Below, piece after piece: positions 36,358-44,674 of a DNA stretch of 64,000 nucleotides. The position numbers were made by a program, and so were the translations under genes. The stretch comes from Rhodobacter sp. (lineage in GTDB: Bacteria; Pseudomonadota; Alphaproteobacteria; Rhodobacterales; Rhodobacteraceae): contig JAIXUH010000034.1 in NCBI GenBank assembly GCA_027484145.1, forward strand, positions 62,001 through 126,000, written 5' to 3'. The notes below the pieces were generated by a model. That model saw only the letters and a list, made by a program, of their open reading frames with translations. It did no database searches and was not told where the DNA came from. Every line of letters starts with the position of its first letter. The first letter of the stretch is position 1.

Positions 36358-37938
36358 TCAGCGCCCGGCCCGGTTGCCGGCCAATTTGCGGGCCAGCAGA
36401 AAGCCTGACCCGGCCCCCATGCCCGCGCCGGGCCAGACGGCGGCGCCGGTCAGGTGCAGGCCCTTGATCGGGGTGGACCCGTCCGCATGCCCGCGGGCGG
36501 GGCGAAAGAGGAACTGCTGGCTCAAGTGGTGTGATCCGCACAGCTGATCGCCACCCACAAGGTTGGGGTTGTCCGCCTCCAGTTCGGCCGGTGAGACGAT
36601 GCGCTGCCCGATGATCTTGCTGCGGATGCCGGGGGCATAGCGGTCAAGGATGGCAAGGACGCGGTCGGCAAAGGGCGCGGCGGCTGTTGCCCAATCGGTC
36701 GCGGCAATCTCGCCCTTGGCATCGCCCAGAATGGTGCCGGGGGCCATGCGGACCTGCAGCCACAGCACATGCTTGCCGTCCGGCGCGCGGGACGGGTCTT
36801 GTCCCGTGGGCTGGCCCACCACAAGGATCGGCTCATCTGGCAACAGCCCGGCAAGCGCCTGCTGATAGGTGCGCGCCATCTGGTCAAGACTGGGCGCAAG
36901 ATGGACATAGGCAAAGCGCTTGAGGTCTTCGCCCGCCGCCCAGTCGGGCAGACTGTCCAGCGCAAGATGGATCATCATGGTGCCCGGCGCATGGCGGAAG
37001 GCAGACATGCTTCGGTCAAAGGCGGGGGTGGTGCCCCCGGTCAACCGCACCAGTGCAGAGGGTGAGGTTCCGGCAATAACTGCCTTTGTGGCCGTGATTT
37101 TTCGGCCATCGGCAAGCTCGACCCCCGTGGCTTTGCCTGCCGTATGCAAGATGCGCGCAACGGGTGTGCCGCAGGATACCACACCGCCGCGCGCCTCAAT
37201 CGCCGCAACAAGGGCGCGGGTCACAGTATCGGCGCCACCCTTGCCCAGAACCATGCCGAAGGCCTGGCCTGCCATCCCCTCCAGATACGGGAACAGGCCA
37301 CCGCCCGCCACATCCGGAGCATAGTCCAGATGCATTCCCCATGCACCCAGCATGGCGCGAACTTGGGGCGCCTCGAAGGTTTCGGTCAGCCATTGGCGGG
37401 GCGATTGCAACAGGAACCGCGCCAGATCGGCGCTGCCCGACAGGCCCAGCTTGCGCCACGTCTTGAAGGCATAGGAGGCAAGGGGCCGCGCCGTCATCGG
37501 GCTGCCCAGAAGGCCAAGGATATGCTCGGCCCGCGCTGGAAAATCGGCCATCAGTGCGGCCCATTTCTGCGCGTCTTTGGGGGAAAGCGCCGCGATGCGG
37601 TCTGTTGTGGCGGACATGTCAGTGGAAACGCCGCACCAGCGGCCATCGGGAAAGGCGCTGGCAAAGGGGTGGGTCACGGGCACAAAGGCCAGCCCATGGC
37701 GCATCAGTTCCGCGCCGTGCTGTTTCATGAAGGCCGAACCTGCGAAGAGCGACACGTTCATCGCCGCCCAGTCATGCCGAAAGCCGGGCAGTGTGTATTC
37801 GCCGGTTTTGACCGCCCCACCGGGAACGGCTGCCTGTTCGAACACGCCCACGCGCCAGCCGTTGACCGCCAGATGCAGCGCGCAGGCCAGTGCATTATGG
37901 CCTGCCCCGATCAGGATCGCGTCGAAACCGTCGGCCAT
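36358..37938 (-). CDS. CrtI-like FAD-dependent oxidoreductase 1
   Basis: The protein has 526 residues from ATG 37938 (MADGFDAILIGAGHNALACA). It has the N-terminal dinucleotide-binding motif and the FEQAAVPGGAVKT segment of the phytoene-desaturase-related flavoproteins. The C-terminus GLHLTGAAVWPGAGMGAGSG is the second FAD contact. No carotenoid gene is near, so carotenoid work is unlikely. It resembles the second CrtI-like protein at 38908 (shared LVGGD, WLQVRMAP/WLQIPDAP and C-terminal layout), and the two flank a cyclase-family gene. Substrate unknown. Confidence 0.78.
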   Translation of the reverse strand: MADGFDAILIGAGHNALACALHLAVNGWRVGVFEQAAVPGGAVKTGEYTLPGFRHDWAAMNVSLFAGSAFMKQHGAELMRHGLAFVPVTHPFASAFPDGRWCGVSTDMSATTDRIAALSPKDAQKWAALMADFPARAEHILGLLGSPMTARPLASYAFKTWRKLGLSGSADLARFLLQSPRQWLTETFEAPQVRAMLGAWGMHLDYAPDVAGGGLFPYLEGMAGQAFGMVLGKGGADTVTRALVAAIEARGGVVSCGTPVARILHTAGKATGVELADGRKITATKAVIAGTSPSALVRLTGGTTPAFDRSMSAFRHAPGTMMIHLALDSLPDWAAGEDLKRFAYVHLAPSLDQMARTYQQALAGLLPDEPILVVGQPTGQDPSRAPDGKHVLWLQVRMAPGTILGDAKGEIAATDWATAAAPFADRVLAILDRYAPGIRSKIIGQRIVSPAELEADNPNLVGGDQLCGSHHLSQQFLFRPARGHADGSTPIKGLHLTGAAVWPGAGMGAGSGFLLARKLAGNRAGR

Positions 37939-37960
37939 TCTTACCCCCGCTTGACGCAAG

Positions 37961-37984
37961 GATATTTGCAAATGCATTTAAATC
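37961..37984. promoter_or_regulatory. Overlapping palindromes in a divergent promoter, candidate MarR operator
   Basis: ATTTGCAAAT (37964-37973) and AAATGCATTT (37970-37979) are perfect 10-base palindromes that overlap within an imperfect palindrome of 24 bases. They sit in the 173-base gap between flavoprotein 1 (minus) and the cyclase gene (plus). A TTGACG at 37951-37956 could be a -35 box for the plus-strand operon. The MarR-family gene at 40464 is the natural candidate regulator. Confidence 0.5.
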
Positions 37985-38111
37985 TGTCTAGCATGATTCC
38001 GCGAGGGTATGACGACACACCCCACAAAAGCCCCCGGGTGCCTGCACTGGCAGCACTGGGCAACGATTGTGCATACGAACGGCAAACAGCCGTCGAGAGA
38101 GGGAGATAGGA

Positions 38112-38903
38112 ATGACATCTGCAACTGTGCTGACCGAACTGGCGGGAATGCTGGCGTCGGGCGGGGTCGAGGTGGTGGATTGCTCGGGCGTGCTGGGGCC
38201 TGAAACACCGCTTTTGAAACTGCCGCCGGATTTCGCCAAGGACACGCCGCCGATCAAGATTCACCGCATCTCGGAATATGACAAGGACGGCCCGTTCTGG
38301 GCATGGAACTGGCTGGAACTGGGCGAGCATTCCGGCACGCACTTTGATGCCCCGCACCATTGGATCACCGGCAAGGACTATGCCGATGGCTATACCGATA
38401 CGCTGCCGGTGCAGCGTTTGGTGGCCCCGGTCAACGTGCTGGATTTCTCCAAGGAATGCGCCGCAGATCCCGATTTCCTGTTGACGGTCAAACATGTGCA
38501 GGATTGGGAATCGCGCAATGGCCCGATCAATGCGGGCGAATGGGTGGTGCTTCGGTCCGACTGGGACAAGCGCGCGCATGACGAGGCGCTGTTCCTGAAC
38601 GCCAATGAAACCGGCCCCCATACCCCCGGCCCGACGCCTGAAGTGATTGAATACCTGTTGGCCAAGGGCATTGTCGGCTGGGGCAGCCAGTGCATCGGCA
38701 CCGATGCGGGGCAGGCGGGCGGCATGACGCCACCCTTCCCGGCGCATAACCTTTTGCACAAGAACAACTGCTACGGTCTGGCAAGTCTTGCCAACCTGGA
38801 CAAACTGCCCGCCAAAGGCGCAATCCTGATTGCCGCGCCGTTGAAGATCAAAAGCGGCACAGGCTCGCCCATCCGGGCGCTGGCGCTCGTTCCGCGGGGC
38901 TAA
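38112..38903 (+). CDS. Cyclase-family (kynurenine formamidase-like) metal hydrolase
   Basis: The protein has 263 residues from ATG 38112 with AGATAGGA just upstream. The metal motif HSGTHFDAPHH (His73, His77, Asp79, His83) is the HxGTHxDxPxH signature of the PF04199 cyclase/KynB family, zinc or manganese hydrolases that act on amides, lactones or isatin-like rings. It is longer than typical KynB (about 210). Neighbouring flavoproteins and IorAB suggest it acts on a cyclic amide or formamide intermediate. Specific substrate unknown. Confidence 0.82.
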   Translation: MTSATVLTELAGMLASGGVEVVDCSGVLGPETPLLKLPPDFAKDTPPIKIHRISEYDKDGPFWAWNWLELGEHSGTHFDAPHHWITGKDYADGYTDTLPVQRLVAPVNVLDFSKECAADPDFLLTVKHVQDWESRNGPINAGEWVVLRSDWDKRAHDEALFLNANETGPHTPGPTPEVIEYLLAKGIVGWGSQCIGTDAGQAGGMTPPFPAHNLLHKNNCYGLASLANLDKLPAKGAILIAAPLKIKSGTGSPIRALALVPRG

Positions 38904-38907
38904 GGCG

Positions 38908-40467
38908 ATGGTGCGCCCCGATCACATCATCATCGGTTCTGGCATCAACGGGTTGGTCGCGGCCAGCCTGCTGGCGCTGAAGGGCGACAAGGTTCTGGTG
39001 CTGGAACGCGAAGCGGTGGCCGGTGGCTGCCTGCGGACCGAAGAACTGGCACCCGGCTTTGTGCATGATGTGATGGCGGCCACGTTCGTGCTGTTCATGA
39101 CCGGGCCAGCGGGGGCCGCCCTTGGCCCCCATCTGGCCCGGCATGGTTTTGAATACTGCCACACGCCGCACCCCACGGCGGTGGTGCGCCCTGGCGGGGA
39201 ATCGCTGGTGCTGACGATGGATGGCGCCGAAAACGTGCGCCGGTTCAATGCGCTGGCCGCCGGTGATGGAGATGCGCACGGGCGGGTTGTGGGCGGGATC
39301 GGCGCGGATGCGCCGTTCCTGTTCGCGCTGCTGGGCAACCCCGCATGGGGCTGGCCGATGGCCAAGCTGATGTGGGGGCAGGTGCGCAAACGCGGCCTGC
39401 GCGGTCTTGTGGCATGGTTCGGGCAGGCGCTTGGCCCGGCGCGGGGCTGGCTGGAAACAGACTTTACCTCGCCCGATGTGCAGGCCCTGTTTGCGCCATG
39501 GGTCTTGCATACCGGGCTTGGGCCAGAGGCCGCCTATTCGGCGCAGATGGGCAAGGTGATAGCCTTTGCGCTGGAGGCGGCGGGCGCGCCGATTGCCAAG
39601 GGCGGGGCAGGGCGGGCGGCGGCGGCCTTTACGACACTGATCGCGGAAAAGGGCGGCGCGGTGCGCTGCGGGGCTGATGTGCAACGTATCTTGGTGCGTG
39701 ATGGCCGCGTGGCTGGCGTGCGGTTGTCCGGGGGCGAGGAAATTGCTTGCGGGTCGGTGCTGGCATCGGTCGCGCCGGGGCAGCTTTATGGCCAGTTGCT
39801 GGAAGGGGTGAACCTCCCCGAAGACCGCGCGGCGGTGACGAAGTTCCGCCATGGGCGCGGCAACTTCCAACTCCACTATGCGCTGGAATCGGTGCCGGAA
39901 TGGCTGTCGCCGGGGCTGGAACAGGTGGCGCTGATCCATCTGGCCGATGGGATCGATTCTGTCTCGCGCTCGGTCAACGAGGCAGAGCGGGGCCTGTTGC
40001 CTGCGGTGCCGACCATCTGTGTGGGCCAGCCCAGCCGCCTTGACCCGACCCGTTGCCCCGATGGCAAGGCGGTCTTGTGGCTGCAGATCCCCGATGCACC
40101 GCGCATCATCAAGGGCGATGCGGCAGGCACGATTCCGGGGACCGACTGGGACGATGTGCGCGAAGCCTTTGCCGACCGGCTGGAGGCGATCCTTGCCAAT
40201 CATATCAAGGATTTCCGCAAGCTGGTGACGGCACGCCGCGCCTATTCGCCCAAAGACCTTGAGCGGATGAACGTCAACCTTGTGGGCGGAGATCCCTATG
40301 GCGGGGCCTGCACGCTGGATCAGTTCTTCCTGTGGCGGCCCTTCAGCCATTCCACCAACGGCGAAGGTCTGGTGCGCGGGCTGATCCACATCGGGGCCAG
40401 CACCCACCCCGGCCCGGGCCTTGGCGGCGGGTCAGGCTTCAACGCGGCAAAAAGGTTGGGGGCATGA
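38908..40467 (+). CDS. CrtI-like FAD-dependent oxidoreductase 2
   Basis: The protein has 519 residues. The N-terminal IIIGSGINGLVAASLLALKG and LEREAVAGGCLRTEELAPGF bind FAD, and the C-terminal HIGASTHPGPGLGGGSGFNA completes the site. It is a distant paralogue of the flavoprotein at 36358. It starts 4 bases after the cyclase stop and overlaps the MarR gene by 4, so these three form one operon. A redox step on an unsaturated or cyclic intermediate is likely; the substrate is unknown. Confidence 0.78.
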   Translation: MVRPDHIIIGSGINGLVAASLLALKGDKVLVLEREAVAGGCLRTEELAPGFVHDVMAATFVLFMTGPAGAALGPHLARHGFEYCHTPHPTAVVRPGGESLVLTMDGAENVRRFNALAAGDGDAHGRVVGGIGADAPFLFALLGNPAWGWPMAKLMWGQVRKRGLRGLVAWFGQALGPARGWLETDFTSPDVQALFAPWVLHTGLGPEAAYSAQMGKVIAFALEAAGAPIAKGGAGRAAAAFTTLIAEKGGAVRCGADVQRILVRDGRVAGVRLSGGEEIACGSVLASVAPGQLYGQLLEGVNLPEDRAAVTKFRHGRGNFQLHYALESVPEWLSPGLEQVALIHLADGIDSVSRSVNEAERGLLPAVPTICVGQPSRLDPTRCPDGKAVLWLQIPDAPRIIKGDAAGTIPGTDWDDVREAFADRLEAILANHIKDFRKLVTARRAYSPKDLERMNVNLVGGDPYGGACTLDQFFLWRPFSHSTNGEGLVRGLIHIGASTHPGPGLGGGSGFNAAKRLGA

Positions 40468-40934
40468 ACGACGAATCCCCCATCATCCCGCGACTGGGCG
40501 AAATCGGGCTGACCAATTTCGCGCCCTACCTGATGAACCGTATCATGGGGCGCTATAACGCTTCGTTGCGCGAAGAGATGGCGGATCAGGGCCTGACGAC
40601 GCCCAAAATGCGGGCGCTTGCGGTGCTGAGCGTGGTCGATGGCCCGCTGATCCGCGAACTGGCGGTCTACACGGTGACCGAACAATCCACCCTCAGCCGT
40701 GCGCTGGACCAGTTGCAGACCGAAGGGCTGATCCGGCGCGAAGTGGATACGGCCGACAGCCGCGCCGTGCGGGTGTTCATCTCCGATGCCGGACGCGCAG
40801 CATTTGAACAATTATGGCCGCATATGGCGGCGGCACAGGCGCGGATGTTCCGTGGCATCGCCGAAGAGGAACGCCGCGCCTTCGTGGCGACCTTGCAGAA
40901 GATGCTGGCGAACATCCGGAAACACGAGATCTGA
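40464..40934 (+). CDS. MarR-family regulator 1
   Basis: The protein has 156 residues from ATG 40464 (ATGA overlap). The winged helix contains LTTPKMRALAVLSVVDGPL, VTEQSTLSRALDQLQTEGLI (recognition helix) and the wing RREVDTADSRAVRVFISDAG. It likely represses its own operon and the divergent flavoprotein/importer genes through the palindromes at 37961-37984, sensing a pathway acid or CoA ester. That target is inferred. Confidence 0.88.
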   Translation: MNDESPIIPRLGEIGLTNFAPYLMNRIMGRYNASLREEMADQGLTTPKMRALAVLSVVDGPLIRELAVYTVTEQSTLSRALDQLQTEGLIRREVDTADSRAVRVFISDAGRAAFEQLWPHMAAAQARMFRGIAEEERRAFVATLQKMLANIRKHEI

Positions 40935-40950
40935 GGGCAGGCGCAGAACC

Positions 40951-43092
40951 ATGGCGGAACGTTCCTTCAAGGCCGAAGTCGAACACCTGCGCAAAGGCGC
41001 GGGCGATTCCTTTACGGGTGAGGGAATTCTGGCCCTGACGAAGGCGCTGTTGGAAAACGGTGTCGGTTACGTGGGTGGCTATCAGGGCGCGCCGATCAGC
41101 CACCTGATGGACGTTCTGGCCGATGCCGAGGAATTGCTGGGCGAGTTGGGCGTGCGGTTCGAGGCCAATGCCAATGAGGCGGCGGCGGCAGCGATGCTGG
41201 CAGCATCGGTGCATTACCCCATTCGCGGGGCCGTCACCTTCAAGGGCTCGGTTGGCGTGAACGTGGCCTCTGACGCGCTGGCGAACCTTGCGTCATCCGG
41301 CGTGACCGGGGGTGCGCTGGTCATTGTGGGCGAGGATTACGGCGAAGGCTCCTCTATCATGCAGGAACGCAGCCATGCCTTTGCGATGAAGTCGCAATTC
41401 TGGCTGCTGGACCCGCGCCCGAACCTGCCCAGCATCGTCAAGGCCGTGGGTGACGGGTTTGAACTGTCCGAGGCGAGCAATACCCCCGTGATGCTGATGG
41501 TGCGCATCCGGTCGTGCCATGTGACGGGCCGCTTTGCCACCCGCGACAACCGCCGCCCGACGCTTTCGGTGCGCGATGCGCTGAGCAACCCGCGGTCGGA
41601 TTTCGCCCGCGTGGTTCTGCCACCGATGTCCTATCTGCACGAACAGGACAAGGTGAAGAACCGCTGGCCTGCCGCCGAAAAGTTCATCCTTGACCGGGGT
41701 TTGAACGAACAGTTCGGCCCCAAGGGATCAAAGGTTGGCGTCATCTGTCAGGGCGGCATGTACAACGGCGTGGTGCGGGCGCTGCAACGGCTGGGTCTGG
41801 CTGATATTCACGGCGAAACGGCGGTGCCGATCTATTGCCTGAACGTGACCTATCCACTGGTTTCGTCCGAGTTTCTGGCCTTTGCCGAAGGGAAAGAGGC
41901 GGTTCTGGTGGTCGAGGAAGGCCAGCCCGAGTTTATCGAGCAGCAGCTTTCGACCTATCTTTATCGCGCCGGATCGTCGGTGAAACTCCATGGCAAGGGC
42001 GTGTTCCCGATGGCGGGGGAATACACCGGTGCCGTGATGCTGAACGCGGTTGAGGCGTTTCTGAAGGCGGCGGCCCCCGACATGCTGCCCGCCGCCGTGC
42101 GTGCGCCGAATGCTGACCGGCCCGCCATTCCAGACCTGACGAAAACCGTGCCGATCCGCCCGCCGGGGTTCTGTACTGGTTGCCCGGAACGACCGATCTT
42201 TGCGGCGATGAAACTCGTGGAAAAGGATCTGGGCAAGCACCAGATCAGCGCTGATATCGGTTGCCACCTGTTCGCGAGCCTGCCGCCCTTTGAAATCGGC
42301 GGGGCCACCATGGGCTATGGCCTTGGCCCGGCGGCGAACGGGGCCTTTGATGGCGGGGGCGAGCGGCGGCCGATTGCCGTGATCGGTGATGGCGGTTTCT
42401 GGCACAACGGTCTGTCATCCTCGATCACCAACATGGTGTTCAACAAATCGGATGGCGTCGTGATGGTGGTGGACAACTATTATTCCGCCGCGACAGGCGG
42501 GCAGGATGTTATGTCCAGCCGCGCCGACAATGCGACCAAAGCGACCAAGCACCCGATTGCTGAGGCGGTGAAAGGTGTTGGCGTGACATGGGTGCGCCAG
42601 ATTGACCGCACCTATGACGTGAAGAAGATGCGCGCCGTGCTGACCGAGGCGCTGACGACCAAGGAACCAGGGCCAAAGATCATCGTCGCCTCGTCAGAAT
42701 GCATGTTGAACAAGCAGCGGCGCGAAAAGCCCTTGCGTGCGGCGGCGATCAAGGAAGGCCGGCGGGTCGAGGCGCCGCGCTTTGGCATTGATGAGGATGT
42801 CTGCACGGGCGACCATGCCTGTATCCGGTTGTCGGGGTGCCCGTCACTGTCGCTGAAACGGTTGGATGATCCGTTGCGCGATGATCCGGTGGCCAGCATC
42901 GACCAATCCTGCGTGGGCTGCGGCAACTGTGGTGAAGTGGCCGATGCCGCCGTGCTGTGCCCCAGCTTTTACCGCGCTGACGTGGTGCATAACCCGACGG
43001 GGGTTGAGGCGTGGTGGGCCGGCGTGCGGGGGCGCGTCATTGGCTGGTTGCAGGCCCGGCGCGCGGCAAAACGGCTGGAGTTTGCAGCATGA
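40951..43092 (+). CDS. iorA: Indolepyruvate ferredoxin oxidoreductase alpha subunit-like
   Basis: The protein has 713 residues from ATG 40951. It contains the PFOR-type N-terminal domain (GYVGGYQGAPISHLMDVL), a ThDP-binding half with VIGDGGFWHNGLSSSITNM and VVDNYYSAATGGQ, and a C-terminal ferredoxin-like part with CTGDHACIRLSGCPSL and CVGCGNCGEVADAAVLCP. The family oxidatively decarboxylates aryl 2-oxoacids to aryl-acetyl-CoA. The first iron-sulfur motif has Asp where a second Cys is often found. With its beta partner next door and 2-aminobenzoyl-CoA genes downstream, an indolic or aromatic 2-oxoacid is a reasonable substrate. Confidence 0.85.
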   Translation: MAERSFKAEVEHLRKGAGDSFTGEGILALTKALLENGVGYVGGYQGAPISHLMDVLADAEELLGELGVRFEANANEAAAAAMLAASVHYPIRGAVTFKGSVGVNVASDALANLASSGVTGGALVIVGEDYGEGSSIMQERSHAFAMKSQFWLLDPRPNLPSIVKAVGDGFELSEASNTPVMLMVRIRSCHVTGRFATRDNRRPTLSVRDALSNPRSDFARVVLPPMSYLHEQDKVKNRWPAAEKFILDRGLNEQFGPKGSKVGVICQGGMYNGVVRALQRLGLADIHGETAVPIYCLNVTYPLVSSEFLAFAEGKEAVLVVEEGQPEFIEQQLSTYLYRAGSSVKLHGKGVFPMAGEYTGAVMLNAVEAFLKAAAPDMLPAAVRAPNADRPAIPDLTKTVPIRPPGFCTGCPERPIFAAMKLVEKDLGKHQISADIGCHLFASLPPFEIGGATMGYGLGPAANGAFDGGGERRPIAVIGDGGFWHNGLSSSITNMVFNKSDGVVMVVDNYYSAATGGQDVMSSRADNATKATKHPIAEAVKGVGVTWVRQIDRTYDVKKMRAVLTEALTTKEPGPKIIVASSECMLNKQRREKPLRAAAIKEGRRVEAPRFGIDEDVCTGDHACIRLSGCPSLSLKRLDDPLRDDPVASIDQSCVGCGNCGEVADAAVLCPSFYRADVVHNPTGVEAWWAGVRGRVIGWLQARRAAKRLEFAA

Positions 43093-44624
43093 CCGTTCAT
43101 TCCGCGTTCGAACCACAGCGCCCTGATCCGGCGATGGGCGGGATCATCAAGCTGGCCTGTCTGGCCGTGGGCGGGCAGGGCGGTGGCGTCCTGACCGGCT
43201 GGATCGAGGATCTGGCCCGCGCCAATGGCTATGTCTGCCAGGCCACTTCCGTGGCCGGGGTGGCGCAACGCACGGGCGCCACGGTCTATTACGTCGAGAT
43301 GTGCCCCGATACCGGGCAGCAGCCGATCTTTTCGCTGATGCCCGCAGCGGGTGATGTCGACATCATGATCACCGCCGAGATGATGGAGGCAGGCCGCGCT
43401 ATCATTCGCGGTTTTGTCACGCCGGACCGGACGGTGCTGATCACCTCAACCCACCGCGCACTGGCGGTCAGCGAGAAGATGGTGCCGGGCGATGGCATCG
43501 CCTCCAGCGCCGAGGTGATGGCGGCGGCGGAAGTGGCGGCGAAGTCCTTTATCGCGGCCGATTTTGATGCGGTGGCGATCAAGGCAGGGTCGGTGATTTC
43601 GGCTACGCTGTTCGGTGCCTTGGCTGCAAGCGGCGCGCTGCCCTTTCCCCGCGCGGCGTTTGAGGCGGCCATTCGCGGCGGCGGTAAAGGGGTGGAGCCA
43701 TCGTTGCGTGCCTTTGCGGCGGGGTTCGATGCGGCCTTGGCGGGAGCGTTACCCCCACAGCCCGCTCCAGAGCCAAAGGCCATGGAGGTACGCGGGCCGG
43801 ACCATTTGTTGCGCGGCTGGACCGATCTGGTGCAGCGCGCCGCCCGCTTGCCCGCGCCAGCGGTTGAAATGGCAGAACGCGGCTTGCGCAAGGTGGTGGA
43901 GTTTCAGGACCTTGCCTATGGTGCCGAATATCTGGGCAGGCTGGAAGGCGTGGCCACCCGGGATCGTGACCCGTTTACGGTGACGCTTGAGGCGGCAAAG
44001 TACATCGCCAATGCCATGGCCTATGATGATGTGATCCGTGTGGCCGACATCAAGACACGCGGCACCCGGATGGGGCGGATCAAGGCCGAGATGGGCCTAA
44101 AACCCGGTCAGGTGATGCAACTGACCGAATTCCTACACCCGCGCGCCGAGGAAATTGCCGGCATGCTGCCCCGGCGGTGGGGTGAGAAGATTTCCGCCAG
44201 CCCCGCGTGGATGGCGCGACTGGACCGCTGGTTCAACCATGGCCGCCGGATGCGTACCGATGGGTTGCGCGCCTATCTAATGCTTTACGTTCTGGGCGGC
44301 CTGAAATCGCGCCGTCGTGGCACCCTGCGCCACGCACAGGAAGTGGCCCATCTGGACCGCTGGCTTGGCGACGCGATGGGACATATCGACCGCGACTATG
44401 CCTTGTGCGCCGAAGTCATCCGTTGCCGCCGTCTGGTCAAGGGCTATTCCGATACCCATGTGCGGGGCCTGTCAAAGTTTGACCGCGTGATGGAGGGGAT
44501 AGCCCTTGTTGCCGGGCGCGATGATGCCGCCGACTGGGCGCGTCGCCTGCGCGAGACCGCGCTGAAGGACGAAGAGGGCAAAGCGCTAGAGGGAGCTTTG
44601 GCCACGGTTCGCTCGTTCCTGTAA
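43089..44624 (+). CDS. iorB: Indolepyruvate ferredoxin oxidoreductase beta subunit-like, long form
   Basis: The protein has 511 residues from ATG 43089 (ATGA overlap with iorA). The N-terminal 200 residues are the gamma-type PFOR domain (LAVGGQGGGVLTGWIEDLAR, VAQRTGATVYYVEM). The C-terminal 280 residues are an extra helical domain found in the long proteobacterial IorB-like proteins but not in archaeal IorB of about 200 residues. It completes the 2-oxoacid oxidoreductase with IorA. A symmetric terminator follows. Confidence 0.83.
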   Translation: MTVHSAFEPQRPDPAMGGIIKLACLAVGGQGGGVLTGWIEDLARANGYVCQATSVAGVAQRTGATVYYVEMCPDTGQQPIFSLMPAAGDVDIMITAEMMEAGRAIIRGFVTPDRTVLITSTHRALAVSEKMVPGDGIASSAEVMAAAEVAAKSFIAADFDAVAIKAGSVISATLFGALAASGALPFPRAAFEAAIRGGGKGVEPSLRAFAAGFDAALAGALPPQPAPEPKAMEVRGPDHLLRGWTDLVQRAARLPAPAVEMAERGLRKVVEFQDLAYGAEYLGRLEGVATRDRDPFTVTLEAAKYIANAMAYDDVIRVADIKTRGTRMGRIKAEMGLKPGQVMQLTEFLHPRAEEIAGMLPRRWGEKISASPAWMARLDRWFNHGRRMRTDGLRAYLMLYVLGGLKSRRRGTLRHAQEVAHLDRWLGDAMGHIDRDYALCAEVIRCRRLVKGYSDTHVRGLSKFDRVMEGIALVAGRDDAADWARRLRETALKDEEGKALEGALATVRSFL

Positions 44625-44640
44625 GGGCGCGTGCCGGGCA

Positions 44641-44666
44641 AAAGGGGGGGCCTTGCGCCCCCCTTT
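44641..44666. terminator. Bidirectional terminator between iorB and the luciferase-like gene
   Basis: AAAGGGGGG (44641-44649) pairs with CCCCCCTTT (44658-44666) around CCTTGCG-type loop sequence. It sits between convergent genes (iorB stop 44624, the next stop 44675), so it can end both transcripts. Confidence 0.7.
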
Positions 44667-44674
44667 CACATTGT

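Noticed and set aside
36358-40467. Carotenoid biosynthesis by the two CrtI-like proteins
   Set aside because: No crtB, crtE or other carotenoid genes are near, and the neighbours are an importer, a hydrolase and aromatic-type enzymes.
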